DNA of 64,000 nt from assembly GCF_027579695.1 (NCBI RefSeq), contig NC_083587.1, forward strand, positions 36,943,232-37,007,231, written 5' to 3'. Of the stretch, positions 55,001 to 63,355 are shown piece by piece; position 1 is the stretch's first letter; the number at the start of each line of letters is the position of its first letter. Source of the DNA: Neoarius graeffei (lineage: Eukaryota > Chordata > Actinopteri > Siluriformes > Ariidae). The notes below the pieces were generated by a model that saw only the letters and a list, made by a program, of their open reading frames with translations, did no database searches and was not told where the DNA came from. The position numbers and the translations under genes are program-made.

Positions 55001-58000
55001 ACCCAATATCGTGATGTGAACTGGAAGAATCGTTACATGCCTAGTACACTATAGACAAATCCACACTAAGGTGGTTTGACTAGACAGAATTCAGTAGTGC
55101 AATAGCGGACTCTACCTGTAGATTGTAATCATGCAGGATTTTGACGAGCGAGTCTCTGAGATTTGGGATCTCCATGCCTTCTTTAATGCGGTGGATTAGG
55201 ATAATAGGGTCCACGTGGGTTCCTATGTTGTTCAGGAGGCCTGTGATGAAGGCTGGAGAGTGTGTATGAGGTCAGATGAGCAAGTTTCTTAATGGTTATT
55301 GAAGAATTGCATGCTCTTTTGGGTACTATCAAATGTTTCAAATGTAGGTTTGCCAGTATACTTGAGTCAAACCATTTCATGAGTATCAGCATCACAGGAC
55401 CTTTCAAATGCGTCTGGTCCTGTTTGACCAACAAGCACTGATAGGTTTCTGCTTTCAAAATGACACAGGTTATCACGTACGTGGTTTATCTATGGAGTAG
55501 GAGATGAGATCCTCCCACAGTTCAGCATCATCCTGCTCTTTAGCAAACTCGATAGCCTTATCCACATCTTCCAGCTCCCCCATGATCATCTGCAATGCCC
55601 GCCTGCAGTTTCCCATGCGACCTGCAGATGGAGCAAGGGAGGTGTCATTCCTCTCAGGAACAAAAGTTTAAGATGTGCTTTTATTAAAACTTAAAAAAAA
55701 AAAAAAATGCTGAGAATTTATATTCAAGTATCAAAGGTTACTAAGGTTATTTCCCATTCCTGTTGGTCAGAACATGTGCCTTAATTTTCTATATACGAGA
55801 AGGAATCCTCTTCCACCAAGACAATGCACCAGCCCACACCTCACTGGTTGCCATGGCAACAATTCACGATTGTGGATTCGAACTTGTTCCTCATCCACCT
55901 TATTCGCCAGACCTGGCCCCCTCCGACTTCCATCTGTTCCCCCAAATGAAAAAAGCCTTGGCTGGTCACCATTTTGCCAGTGATGATGATGTCATAGCTG
56001 CAGTCGAGGGGTTTCTTGAGTCCCAAACAAAGGACTTCTTCTACACCGGGATAAAAGCGCTTCAGCACCGTTGGAGCAAGTGCTCAGCCTTTGAGGGGGA
56101 CTATGTTGAAAAATAAATCATCAAAAATCCCTTATCCCTTTTAGTTTTTCTGATGCTTAAAACTTTTCATACACCCCTCGTACTACAGCGTCACTGAATT
56201 CTCAAATCTGACTGGTCAGGTAGTGCGTGTGATTTTTGTACAACACGGATCAGACAGCAGTTTAAAGCTGTACTGCTTTTCAGATTTTTCCACTGTAGGT
56301 CTTAAAATCAATTTTCCCCGACACCCAATTATTTTTGTTTAATGGACCGAAAGCTACTGAATTCGAATCACAGACTTCCAATTTTATTCTTTAAAAAAAA
56401 AAATGAATGAATGAATGAACACGGCTATTTTTTCCTGCTTCACCATGACCCAATTCAAGATGCTACATCATGCATCATGTGGTGGGCTTTCCCTGTTTGC
56501 GCAAGGCACTGTGGGATACAAATTTGAAACAGGAGAGAAAAATGGAGGACGCGAAAGAAACGTGAAAGACCGACTACAGTAACGGAACGTGAGAAGAAAA
56601 GACGTTACGTTGCGAAGGAAAGGAAACGCAGGACCAAACTAATAAATATCGACGGTTAGCGAGCACCTCGGTGTGATCAGCTGTTCGTTTAGAGACAGAA
56701 TGATGTAACTGTCAGTGCACGGTCAAAGCTAAACCTGTGCATGCGCACACGGACTTCCTCTGTCTGCTTGACTACGTGAAGCGAGCAATTTCATGTACAT
56801 TATTTGCGAGGGAAACCCGTCAAATTAAATAACTTCCCAGCCACAGAATGGCTTGGATTTTTTAAAGATATTACAGAAATAAACATATCACAAATGACCA
56901 AATTCAGAGGGAATTAAATTTCACAGATTTTTTGAAAATGAAAGACCGTCTACTTTTAAGCTGTAACATGAACTACAATTTAAGTTAATATTAAAGTGCT
57001 CATTCTAATGTTGTTAGTTCTATAGTAACAACTCTTTCACAGGGATGTTTGGTAGATGGGCCATATAATCTCATCTCATTATCTCTAGCCGCTTTATCCT
57101 GTTCTACAGGGTCGCAGGCAAGCTGGAGCCTATCCCAGCTGACTACGGGCGAAAGGCGGGGTACACCCTGGACAAGTCGCCAGGTCATCACAGGGCTGAC
57201 ACATAGACACAGACAACCATTCACACTCACATTCACACCTACGGTCAATTTAGAGTCACCAGTTAACCTAACCTGCATGTCTTTGGACTGTGGGGGAAAC
57301 CGGAGCACCCGGAGGAAACCCACGCGGACACGGGGAGAACATGCAAACTCCGCATAGAAAGGCCCTCGCCGGCCACGGGGCTCGAACCTGGACCTTCTTG
57401 CTGTGAGGCGATAGCGCTAACTACTACACCACCGTGCCGCCCCGGGCCATATAATTTAAGGCAAAAAACAAACAAACGGTCTTTTTAAAATCACAGTTGT
57501 TTAATAAAGAAAAAATTATATTTACTGATGTAGTGAAGTTTATTTTTGCGGAGACACATTTACATAATATTTATCAAAGGAGTCTGCGCTTTGTAACAGT
57601 CACAGTGCTTTGCAAAGTTTCCCACCACTGGGAAAAATTCTTGAAGACCAAGGAGTTTATGCTTTCAGTTTCTCTGTAAAATGACAAGTTGATTATGTGA
57701 CACATAATAAATGCATTAAAAAAAACATTATTTAACGAAAATTGTTGTTAGAGTCAAGCTTTCTTTGTGGAGATGCTTATTTAGCATTTATGGAAGGAGT
57801 CTCAGGTGTCAGTGCTTTGCAGTGTTGTAGTCGAGTCACTAAACCTCGAGTCCGAGTCATTAAAAATACAAAAAATATTTGAGTTGAGTCCAAGGACAAC
57901 ACTCCAACCGCGCCATGTGACGGTGGCTGTTTCAGCACCATTAACATTAGTTTGTTCCTGAGCATGACGTATGAACAGGTGAATGTGCTTCTCTTTGTCA

Positions 58001-59942
58001 GGGAGTGTGAAGTATTCTGTCAGAGATGGTTAGGAGATGGATGTAAGTGCAGAAGGTGTGTTTATTAATACAAGTGAAGACAGGTAAACAATCCAGAATG
58101 ACAGGCAAAATCGTAAAACAGTGAAACAAGAAGAAGAAACCTTTGTCGCATGCACACTTCAAGCACAGTGAAATTCATCCTCTGCATTTAACCCATCTGA
58201 AGCAGTGAACACGTGCGTGCACCCAGAGCAGTGGGCAGCCACACTACAGTGCCCGGGGAGCAGTCAGGGGTTAGGTACCTTGCTCAAAGGCACCTTAGCC
58301 CAAGGCCCCCCCACGTTAACCTAACCACAGGTCTTTGAACTGTGGGGGAAACCGGAGTACCCGGAGGAAACCCACGCTGACACGGGGAGAACATGCAAGC
58401 CCCACACAGAAAGGCCCTCGCCGGCCACTGGGTTCGAACCCAGCAATAGATCGAGCGATGCACAAACAGGTTATCGTAGACTCAGCAGAATCAAAGACGA
58501 GAAACAGGAAATCAGGCATCAGGAAACCAAATAAGGAAATAAGGCTCGATAATGTGTCAGCAACGCAAGTCAATACTTCGCAAAGTATGCAAGTGTTTTT
58601 TCAGTTTTTATATAGGCGCGCTGACTGCGCCTTAATCCTGTGCAGGTGCGAGTTGTTTATGGCACGCCTGAGAGTCTATCTGATGCACGCGCCAAGGTGT
58701 GCAGGTGTAACAAATTAGGACAAAAATTAAATATCTTACGGCAAATTATTATGGCATGTTACAAAAAAAAAAGAAAAAAAAAAAAAAAAGAGTCCTCGTC
58801 TCCAATTTACGAGTCCTAATGCAGTTAATGCACGAGTCCAAGTCCGAGTCAAGTCACGAGTCCTTAAAATTAGGGCACGAGTCGGACTCGAGTACTACAA
58901 GCCTGGGGCTTTGTACTGGTCAGAGGACAAGAGCGTTCTTGGTAACATGAAAATCTGTGAGTTTTTGTATTTTTAACATCAAGGGCAAGTCAAAAGAGAG
59001 GGGCTGGAGGAACTATTGTTTATAGCTGCTATAATGCAAGTGATAACATGAACTGCTTTCATGGATGTTACATTCCATTCCATGTAACAAATACGAATGA
59101 TGCATCATTCATTAACAAATTTAAAATTGTAATTGGTCAGCAGCACGTCCATTCGAATTCCATTTAAGATTCAGAACAAAAACTGTCTAAAAAAAAATAT
59201 TAATTAAAATAAATTAAAGTAGTATAGTGTACTTTTATGACCCGGATCAAGTTACTTGGTCAAAAAGAAGTTTAAGACTTTCAGCTTAGTATATAAAAAA
59301 AGAGTGCTTAAAAATGTTTTTTATATTGAACAATGAGTTCTGGCTCTCAAATATATAAATATTACGTACATTTAAAAAGTATTTTAATAGTGGAAACCAT
59401 TCATACAGCGCCTCATTCTCAGAAATAAATGTAGGGCAGTAAAGGTTAGATGCAAGAGAGTATTTCATCACGGAGGATTCCAACTTCAGGAGGTAAAACG
59501 CTGAAATGATTCAAAGGTCAGCTGAGGTGATCTGATGAGCTGAATGATATTTTTCGTAGCTCCAAATACGTGCTGCTGGTTTGCTTTTATTTCACTACAC
59601 CACTGGACCTTTCATTAGGTTAGTGAGAAGCATCACACCAGGAATTCTAAATAAGCCTACAAAAATTTGGACTCACTGAGCAGAAAGACTGTTTCCTCGA
59701 CAAAGTGTCTCTGCTGGCAGATCTCCAGGGCCTACAAGAGAACAGCGGATCAGGCTTGTAAAGAAAAATATGATAAAAGAGCTGAGCAGGTTCAGCGGCT
59801 GTACCTTCTCCAGTGGGCAGTGAGTGCTGTCTCTGAGGAAGGGTAGAAGGTTGCCCCGGTCGTACTCCGCATACAGACTGATCTGCTTCTCATGATATCT
59901 CTGTCCCTTGTGGTGGTCTCGCTTAAACAGCTTGTGCAGGTA
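42284..59942 (-). CDS. vps41: VPS41 (HOPS subunit), C-terminal eight exons, gene partial at 5' side
   Basis: Eight coding exons on the minus strand (59942-59805, 59731-59677, 55621-55481, 55252-55116, 52129-52030, 51943-51899, 48307-48228, 42364-42284) join in phase to 777 bp: 258 residues plus TAG. VPS41 is a core subunit of the HOPS tether, which joins late endosomes, autophagosomes and AP-3 vesicles to lysosomes. Residues 1 to about 190 belong to the clathrin-heavy-chain-repeat helical region (LFKRDHHKGQRYHEKQISLY, FITGLLNNIGTHVDP, HRIKEGMEIPNLRDSL). The rest is a RING-H2 finger with ligands visible as CEAC, then CRHMFHKEC, then CNIC. The C-terminus GPGSGILEMKK matches vertebrate VPS41. 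About 600 N-terminal residues (WD40 part and early helices) lie beyond 64 kb. The gene converges with CDV3. Confidence 0.97.
42810..44269. mobile_element. MITE with GTTTACATTAGACCGTATC ends inside the Tc1 element
   Basis: Left GTTTACATTAGACCGTATC and right GATACGGTCTAATGTAAAC (the latter split by the hAT MITE at 43488) are inverted repeats. CTTTG flanks both ends, a 5-bp duplication confirmed by comparison with the interrupted transposase frame. The interior is GC-rich (about 42900-43460) and codes for nothing recognised. Confidence 0.8.
43488..44249. mobile_element. hAT MITE with TAGGGATGTCCCGATC ends
   Basis: Perfectly inverted TAGGGATGTCCCGATC / GATCGGGACATCCCTA; flanks GTCTAATG at 43480-43487 and 44250-44257, a perfect 8-bp duplication typical of hAT. 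It is inserted in the right terminal repeat of the MITE at 42810-44269. Confidence 0.93.
44273..44978 (-). pseudogene. Tc1 transposase catalytic part
   Basis: Open from the MITE boundary through QMKHKWEEAGVNVQVCDRTV, ARG-rich SYREAKRKPSLTPKQKRT, and the full DD34E catalytic domain to KADLATAIK, where the second insertion cuts it. No internal stop or frameshift was seen apart from the two insertions. Confidence 0.88.
44979..46179. mobile_element. PiggyBac-like MITE carrying a THAP-type exon
   Basis: Ends AGGTCCCATGGCATG / CATGCCATGGGACCT are perfectly inverted and both are flanked by TTAA, the PiggyBac target. It is inserted in the Tc1 transposase frame. The interior carries, on the plus strand, a THAP-like zinc-finger coding segment with a donor splice site (45237-45525), so this is not a simple MITE. 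Confidence 0.85.
45237..45525 (+). pseudogene. THAP-type zinc finger exon fragment
   Basis: The frame from 45237 reads HGNCAVHGCDNT (CxxxxC), TQWLNFIYSNN (conserved Trp) and TVYVCRKHFPDECFHNLGQ (CxxH plus F), the C2-CH signature of THAP domains, then stop at 45432. In a shifted frame follows LSLKPGSVPSIP, a segment that commonly follows THAP domains in fish proteins, ending at GTAAGT (45519 region). The frameshift shows it no longer codes. Origin: captured host exon or remnant of an autonomous element. Confidence 0.65.
46176..46406 (-). pseudogene. Tc1 transposase N-terminal part
   Basis: MARIMAPTREMSLETKERIV then KLLKEGNSSRMVAKDVGCSQ and KAKRTGRPRKTSKRQDKK: the paired helix-turn-helix DNA-binding region with a GRPRK AT-hook-like linker. 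The frame is cut by the PiggyBac-like MITE. Confidence 0.88.
46808..47076. other. VPS41 intron, unassigned
   Basis: Nothing recognised. Confidence 0.4.
47085..48071. mobile_element. hAT MITE with TAGGGCTGTAACGATA ends
   Basis: Left TAGGGCTGTAACGATACACC and right inverted TAGGGCTGTAACGATATGCG; flanks GTGTACTC at 47077-47084 and 48072-48079, a perfect 8-bp duplication. The 987-bp interior has no transposase. Confidence 0.92.
48190..48219. repeat. Poly-A run
   Basis: About 30 consecutive A, close to the VPS41 RING exon donor. It may be a retroposon tail or slippage-prone tract. Confidence 0.9.
48228..48307 (-). CDS. vps41: VPS41 exon, RING-H2 core
   Basis: Minus strand, acceptor TTTTTAG, donor GTAAGA. 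It encodes TAQPFSVVVFHCRHMFHKEC and LPSPGT. Immediately beyond its donor, a run of about 30 T on the minus strand (48190-48219) lies close to the splice site. Confidence 0.95.
48308..48547. other. VPS41 intron, unassigned
   Basis: AT-rich; nothing recognised. Confidence 0.4.
48548..48637 (+). mobile_element. SINE 5' part, interrupted
   Basis: AGGCACAGTGGTGAGC then a deletion to GGTGCTCCGG-like sequence and on to ACTGGTGGCTCTAA, where another transposon begins. The SINE continues at 49806. Confidence 0.88.
48638..49805. mobile_element. PIF/Harbinger-like MITE inserted in a SINE
   Basis: Ends GGCCCTGTCCACACGGCAAC and inverted GGCTACATCCACGCGACAAT. The SINE sequence GCTCTAAATTG is split so that TAA is present on both sides, a 3-bp duplication as made by PIF/Harbinger. 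No transposase is recognised. It contains the second SINE at 49389-49578 and poly-A runs. Confidence 0.75.
49389..49578 (+). mobile_element. Second-family tRNA-derived SINE with 14-bp target duplication
   Basis: Starts GGGGCGTCGTGGCTCAGGTG with A box TGGCTCAGGTGG and B box GGTTCGATTCC (about 49443), then a CT-rich body and TCCAATAAAGGTGCAAAA, ending in poly-A. AGAAGGGGTTTATG is present on both sides. Unrelated to the DANA-like SINEs of this window. Confidence 0.88.
49806..49960 (+). mobile_element. SINE 3' part, continuation
   Basis: Resumes AAATTGACCGTAGGTGTGAA and runs to GGGATAAAGCGGCTATGGAT, completing the SINE started at 48548. Confidence 0.88.
50004..50960. mobile_element. Palindromic hAT MITE, split by a SINE
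   Basis: Ends TAGGGTTATGACTGTGAAAG / inverted copy at 50960; flanks ATGACTAG at 49996-50003 and 50961-50968, a perfect 8-bp duplication. Apart from the SINE at 50431-50804 the element is a nearly perfect palindrome of about 580 bp with centre near 50290 (AAATTAAAATTGTTAAATT). The arms appear almost identical, so a very long hairpin is possible. Confidence 0.92.
50431..50804 (+). mobile_element. DANA/Mermaid-like SINE inside the palindromic MITE
   Basis: Full-length plus copy, flanked by ACATGTATTTAT on both sides (about 50423 and 50804), its target duplication. This SINE is younger than the palindromic element. Confidence 0.93.
50969..51373. other. VPS41 intron, unassigned
   Basis: Nothing recognised. 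Confidence 0.4.
51374..51463. repeat. 23-bp minisatellite, four units
   Basis: The unit contains GAGGGCGTCACGCCGCCCTG followed by TGC; four near-identical copies in tandem, the last one incomplete. Strikingly GC-rich in an AT-rich intron, and each unit contains a GGGCG...CGCCC inverted repeat. Confidence 0.93.
51464..51898. other. VPS41 intron, unassigned
   Basis: Nothing recognised. Confidence 0.4.
51899..51943 (-). CDS. vps41: VPS41 45-bp exon, first RING zinc ligands
   Basis: Minus strand, acceptor TTATGCAG, donor GTATGA. It encodes EENNCEACHVPILPS with the first CxxC of the RING-H2 finger. The small exon is real because phase and flanking protein match exactly. Confidence 0.93.
52030..52129 (-). 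CDS. vps41: VPS41 exon (ILLREGCKKI)
   Basis: Minus strand, acceptor CCTTTAG, donor GTAAAA. It encodes ILLREGCKKILVADSLSLLQ then KMHRTQMRGVRVD and one base of the next codon. Confidence 0.95.
52304..53272. mobile_element. Second copy of the ACGGAAGCC foldback MITE, expanded by a tandem array
   Basis: The ends ACGGAAGCC and GGCTTCCGT and the inner blocks TCATATAATCTTTTT and TTATCCCGAGATAACGAC match the element at 391-886. The right arm has expanded into 16 tandem 30-bp units. TAATGG occurs at both flanks but is not a clean 9-bp duplication. It lies in a VPS41 intron. Confidence 0.75.
52711..53190. repeat. 30-bp tandem array, 16 units
   Basis: The unit contains CCTCGAAATAACGGTTTTGT followed by TTTCTCGAGA, exactly 30 bp. 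Fifteen copies appear identical and the last has two changes. Because 30 is a multiple of three and the unit has no stop in several frames, long ORFs run on both strands (10-residue repeats FSRDLEITVL on plus, RKQNRYFEVS on minus). These are probably not genes. Confidence 0.95.
53273..53971. other. VPS41 intron, unassigned
   Basis: Nothing recognised. Confidence 0.4.
53972..55043. mobile_element. hAT-like MITE with TAGGCATGTAACGAT ends
   Basis: Left TAGGCATGTAACGATATATC, right inverted TAGGCATGTAACGATTCTTC. Flanks TTATACTA and GTACACTA agree at six of eight positions. The roughly 1.07-kb interior has a CpG-containing part near 54350-54620 and no transposase. Confidence 0.82.
55116..55252 (-). 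CDS. vps41: VPS41 exon (FITGLLNNIG)
   Basis: Minus strand, acceptor CTCTCCAG, donor GTAGAG. The 137-bp exon encodes FITGLLNNIGTHVDPIILIH, RIKEGMEIPNLRDSLVKIL and HDYNLQ, among the most conserved VPS41 segments. Confidence 0.96.
55253..55480. other. vps41: Short VPS41 intron between two CHCR exons
   Basis: 228-bp intron without inserted elements, in contrast to the neighbouring large introns. Confidence 0.7.
55481..55621 (-). CDS. vps41: VPS41 exon (MGELEDVDKAIEFAKEQ)
   Basis: Minus strand, acceptor ATCTGCAG, donor GTACGT. The 141-bp exon encodes RMGNCRRALQMIMGELEDVD, AIEFAKEQDDAELWEDLISY and SIDKP. Confidence 0.95.
55745..56180 (+). pseudogene. Mariner (DD34D) transposase 3' fragment
   Basis: The plus frame encodes ILFHQDNAPAHTS, HPPYSPDLAPSDFHLFPQMK and KALQHRWSKCSAFEGDYVEK with TAA at 56114. 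The second and third acids are Asp, 34 residues apart, in the mariner-specific YSPDLAPSDF block. The 3' terminal sequence ACTTTTCATACACCCCTCGT is present; the 5' half of the element is missing. Confidence 0.9.
56181..57057. other. VPS41 intron, unassigned
   Basis: No coding or repeat signal recognised apart from a short (AATG)n at about 56401. Confidence 0.4.
57070..57443 (-). mobile_element. DANA/Mermaid-like SINE with 12-bp target duplication
   Basis: Full-length minus copy. GGGCCATATAAT is at 57058-57069 and 57444-57455, perfect. Confidence 0.95.
57456..57823. other. VPS41 intron, unassigned
   Basis: Nothing recognised. Confidence 0.4.
58135..58310. repeat. Common fish retroposon fragment
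   Basis: CACAGTGAAATTCATCCTCT and GCATTTAACCCATCTGAAGC followed by GCCCGGGGAGCAGTCAGGGG and CTTGCTCAAAGGCACC. The same motif class is seen at 39850-39900 and about 25760. The class is not certain. Confidence 0.5.
58312..58442 (-). mobile_element. SINE fragment (DANA/Mermaid-like)
   Basis: Minus-strand copy of the middle part: GTTAACCTAACCACAGGTCT to GGGTTCGAACCCAGCA. Head and tail missing. Confidence 0.82.
58908..59676. other. VPS41 intron, unassigned
   Basis: Nothing recognised. Confidence 0.4.
59677..59731 (-). CDS. vps41: VPS41 exon, 55 bp
   Basis: Minus strand, acceptor CTTGTAG, donor GTGAGT. It encodes ALEICQQRHFVEETVFLL plus one base of a split Ser codon. Confidence 0.94.
59805..59942 (-). 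CDS. vps41: VPS41 exon (CHCR part)
   Basis: Minus-strand exon of 46 full codons with AG at 59943-59944 as acceptor and GTAC at 59804-59801 as donor. It encodes YLHKLFKRDHHKGQRYHEKQ and continues to HCPLEK, near-identical to human VPS41. Confidence 0.95.
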
Positions 59943-60254
59943 CTGAGGGCAAGAGAAAGAGCGCGTCTCTTTTTAGAGGCGATAAGAAGGTGGAATACTG
60001 CTTTGAGCAGATTTGATAAACACTGCAATAAACCAGCTGACAAATTAAGGCAACAGAAAGAAGGTGGAAATTGATAAGGGTTGTTTTACAATCAGGGTAC
60101 GCAAGCTAAAAATCACATTTAACACTTATTATCTTCAGTATCAAAAGGCTTGACTAAATAAACTTGGTTGTTTATTGTAGCCCTGTGAACGCTCTATTTA
60201 CCATGCAAAAAAAATTTTGGTGATAACGTTATTTTTGGTGAATGTAGGGCAATA
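59943..60254. other. VPS41 intron between exon and Tc1 element
   Basis: Nothing recognised. Confidence 0.4.
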
Positions 60255-60256
60255 TA

Positions 60257-61861
60257 CAGTGGGGCAAAAAAGTATTTAGTCAGTCACCAATTGTGCAAGT
60301 TCTCCCACTTAAAAAGATGAGAGAGGCCTGTAATTTTCATCATAGGTACACTTCAACTATGAGAGACAGAATGTGAAAAAAAATCCAGAAAAATCACATT
60401 GTCTGATTTTTAAAGAATTTATTTGCAAATTATGGTGGAAAATAAGTATTTGGTCAATAACAAAAGTTCATCTCAAGACTTTGTTATATACCCTTTGTTG
60501 GCAATGACAGAGGTCAAACATTTTCTGCAAGTCTTCACAAGGTTTTCACACACTGTTGCTGGTATTTTGGCCCATTCCTCCATGCAGATCTCCTCTAGAG
60601 CAGTGATGTTTTGGGGCTGTCGCTGGGCAACACGGACTTTCAACTCCCTCCAAAGATTTTCTATGGGGTTGAGATCTGGAGACTGGCTAGGCCACTCCAG
60701 GACCTTGAAATGCTTCTTACGAAGCCACTCCTTCGTTGCCCGGGCAGTGTGTTTGGGATCATTGTCATGCTGAAAGACCCAGCCACGTTTCATCTTCAAT
60801 GCCCTTGCTGATGGAAGGTTTTCACTCAAAATCTCACGATACATGGCCCCATTCATTCTTTCCTTTACACGGATCAGTCGTCCTGGTCCCTTTGCAGAAA
60901 AACAGCCCCAAAGCATGATGTTTCCACCCCCATGCTTCACAGTAGGTATGGTGTTCTTTGGATGCAACTCAGCATTCTTTCTCCTCCAAACACGACAAGT
61001 TGAGTTTTTACCAAAAAGTTCTATTTTGGTTTCATCTGACCATATGACATTCTCCCAATCCTCTTCTGGATCATTCAAATGCTCTCTAGCAAACTTCAGA
61101 CGGGCCTGGACATGTACTGGCTTAAGCAGGGGGACACGTCTGGCACTGCAGGATTTGAGTCCCTGACGGCGTAGTGTGTTACTGATGGTAGCCTTTGTTA
61201 CTTTGGTCCCAGCTCTCTGCAGGTCATTCACTAGGTCCCCCGTGTGGTTCTGGGATTTCTGCTCACCGTTCTTTCTTGTGATCATTTTGACCCCACGGGG
61301 TGAGATCTTGCGTGGAGCCCCAGATCGAGGGAGATTATCAGTGGTCTTGTACGTCTTCCATTTTCTAATAATTGCTCCCACAGTTGATTTCTCCACACCA
61401 AGCTGCTTACCTACTGCAGATTCAGTCTTCCCAGCCTGGTGCAGGTCTACAATGTTGTTTCTGGTGTCCTTTGACAGCTCTTTGGTCTTGGCCATAGTGG
61501 AGTTTGGAGTGTGACTGTTTGAGGTTGTGGACAGGTGTCTTTTATACTGATAACGAGTTCAAACAGGTGCCATTAATACAGGTAACGAGTGGAGGACAGA
61601 GGAGCCTCTTAAAGAAGTTGTTACAGGTCTGTGAGAGCCAGAAATCTTGCTTGTTTGTAGGTGACCAAATACTTATTTTACAGAGGAATTTACCAATTAA
61701 TTCATTAAAAATCCTACAATGTGATTTCCTGGATTCTTTCCCCCCATTCTGTCTCTCATAGTTGAAGTGTACCTATGATGAAAATTACAGGCCTCTCTCA
61801 TCTTTTTAAGTGGGAGAACTTGCACAATTGGTGGCTGACTAAATACTTTTTTACCCCACTG
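60257..61861 (-). mobile_element. Full-length Tc1 transposon, apparently intact
   Basis: The 1605-bp element starts CAGTGGGGCAAAAAAGTATT and ends with the inverted counterpart; TA flanks both sides (60255-60256, 61862-61863). Each terminal repeat is about 200 bp and contains an outer and an inner copy of AAGTATTTRGTCA (outer near 60270 and 61845, inner near 60445 and 61668), the IR/DR arrangement of Tc1 elements such as Sleeping Beauty. One uninterrupted transposase lies between. Outer ends differ at few positions over the first 115 bp, so the insertion is probably recent. Confidence 0.95.
60473..61495 (-). CDS. Tc1-type transposase, uninterrupted 340 codons
   Basis: Cuts and pastes its own element at TA sites. 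Start ATG gives [20 protein letters not shown]; 340 residues is the normal length for this family. Residues about 1-110 form the paired helix-turn-helix DNA-binding region ([19 protein letters not shown], then the GRPR-like linker [13 protein letters not shown], where the usual Arg is Ala). Catalytic triad: [26 protein letters not shown] and [11 protein letters not shown], with exactly 34 residues between the second Asp and Glu. The glycine-rich [20 protein letters not shown] is present. The minus-strand gene is sense with VPS41 and lies in its intron. Whether every residue is functional cannot be told by eye. Confidence 0.93.
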   Translation of the reverse strand: MAKTKELSKDTRNNIVDLHQAGKTESAVGKQLGVEKSTVGAIIRKWKTYKTTDNLPRSGAPRKISPRGVKMITRKNGEQKSQNHTGDLVNDLQRAGTKVTKATISNTLRRQGLKSCSARRVPLLKPVHVQARLKFAREHLNDPEEDWENVIWSDETKIELFGKNSTCRVWRRKNAELHPKNTIPTVKHGGGNIMLWGCFSAKGPGRLIRVKERMNGAMYREILSENLPSARALKMKRGWVFQHDNDPKHTARATKEWLRKKHFKVLEWPSQSPDLNPIENLWRELKVRVAQRQPQNITALEEICMEEWAKIPATVCENLVKTCRKCLTSVIANKGYITKS

Positions 61862-62008
61862 TATGTCATATTTAGCAAAATTACTCGTGTCATTTAGAAA
61901 AAGTGCTTTTTTGACCACAGGTAGCTCCAAAAGGGATGCACTTAAATCATTCTTTATACCATAAAACAAATATTTGGTTCCACATCATTGGAAACATACT
62001 GTAGTTAC

Positions 62009-62400
62009 AGGGATGCAAACAACCATGGTCAAAAAAGAGTGAGGTAGTGCGGCGACGCGGACCCCCCACACACACACAAAATAGTCAGACAACAGTTTCA
62101 ACAAAACAGAACATTTATTAATTACTATTATTTATTAATTCAGTTCCCAATCCATCTTCAGTTCCCCACCCCAAAGTCAGTCCATCTTTACTCCTTTTTC
62201 TTCCTTTTTTTTGCCACTTCCTGAAGTTTGTGTAGTGCCTTGCGTCTGGCAGCATTCTTTTGCTTGGCTGCATGTCTCAGTCTTTCTTGTTTTTCGTCAG
62301 CTTGAGCTGTTGCTTTAGATGCCTGGGCACTTCCGCAAGATGTGCTGCAACCAAAATCACTCAGCCTCCTCCGTTTTGCCAACATCTTCCCCTCTCTCTC
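62009..62400. other. Possible hAT end and basic ORF
   Basis: CAGGGATGCAAACAACCATG at 62009 resembles a hAT terminus. The minus strand at 62385-62188 has a 65-codon Lys/Arg/Ala-rich ORF ending KLQEVAKKRKKKE that could be an N-terminal transposon ORF; no family was recognised. The other end of the element was not found. Confidence 0.3.
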
Positions 62401-63355
62401 TCTTCCTTGTCCTTCCTTCCTGCAGCCCTCATACTCCTACACATTCTCTTATCTACTGGGCCCATCTTCACATCTTCCCTTCTGAACAATTCTGTGGCAA
62501 CTGTACTTCTCAACTGGTCTGACTCCCACCTATCGAATCAACAATTTATACACTGTCAGCCCTCCCAAATGTCTCGTTTTGAATGCTGGGACCCTCTTTT
62601 GACTATTTAGTGAAGTGGTGAATCATGTCAAGCTTTTTAATAGTTTAGAAGTAAGCTAGTTGTCAACATAGCAACACAGTGGGTGCAGGATTGTAACTGA
62701 AGCCAAATTACCCAACACTGACACTGTAAATATAGCCAAGTCGGTGGCCAAATCTTAATTGGTTTAACATTAGGCCGCACTCACGGCCCACCCGGCAAAC
62801 ACATGAAACGGAATGACACTTATCAAGGAATGTTATGTTTAAATAAAGACTTCATTACGGTCCATCCCGACACAAACGAATTTCGCTTCGCTCTCATTGA
62901 CTTTGAAAGGAGGCGAAATTCGCCAATGTTTTTGCTTAATTTAGACAGCCTAAGTGACTGTAATGTTGTGGCTACCACGGATGGATGTATGCACCACAAA
63001 CTCATAACACACACATGGGTTACACATTACCATTTGATCACTCGATGTTTTAAAATAGCAGCTAGTCGGGTGCTAACAGTTAGCATTTTAACTAAGCCAG
63101 ACAGCCACAAGCTTTAATAAGACCAATTCTTGCACGTATAGAACGGTATTACGGCACTTAAATATTATCTAGGAACAAAAAACAATAGTCATTAACCCAT
63201 GTAGACACTACGTTGAGAACATATACAGTTATCATGCAACTCCTCAAATAACATGATGTTTTTCAGGCGTTTTTTTTACCCCAAGGATAGGTCATGGCTA
63301 ATATGGTTAGATGAAGGAGGCTAGGTTACGAGAGACAAAGTTAATATATATATCA
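62401..63355. other. Unassigned VPS41 intron or upstream sequence
   Basis: Short ORFs only, none with recognisable domains or splice support. Confidence 0.4.

Larger units (their letters stand above)
57824..58907. mobile_element. CGAGTCC-rich MITE with internal insertions
   Basis: Left TTGTAGTCGAGTC and right inverted TTGTAGTACTCGAGTCCGAC with repeated GAGTCC motifs on both sides (57826-57895 and 58790-58905). The right end matches the fragment at 11056-11200. The interior holds retroposon pieces including a SINE fragment and A-rich runs (about 58760-58789). Confidence 0.72.

Noticed and set aside
62803-63117. 104-codon plus ORF
   Set aside because: No recognised domain, no splice or promoter evidence; an overlapping ORF exists on the other strand.
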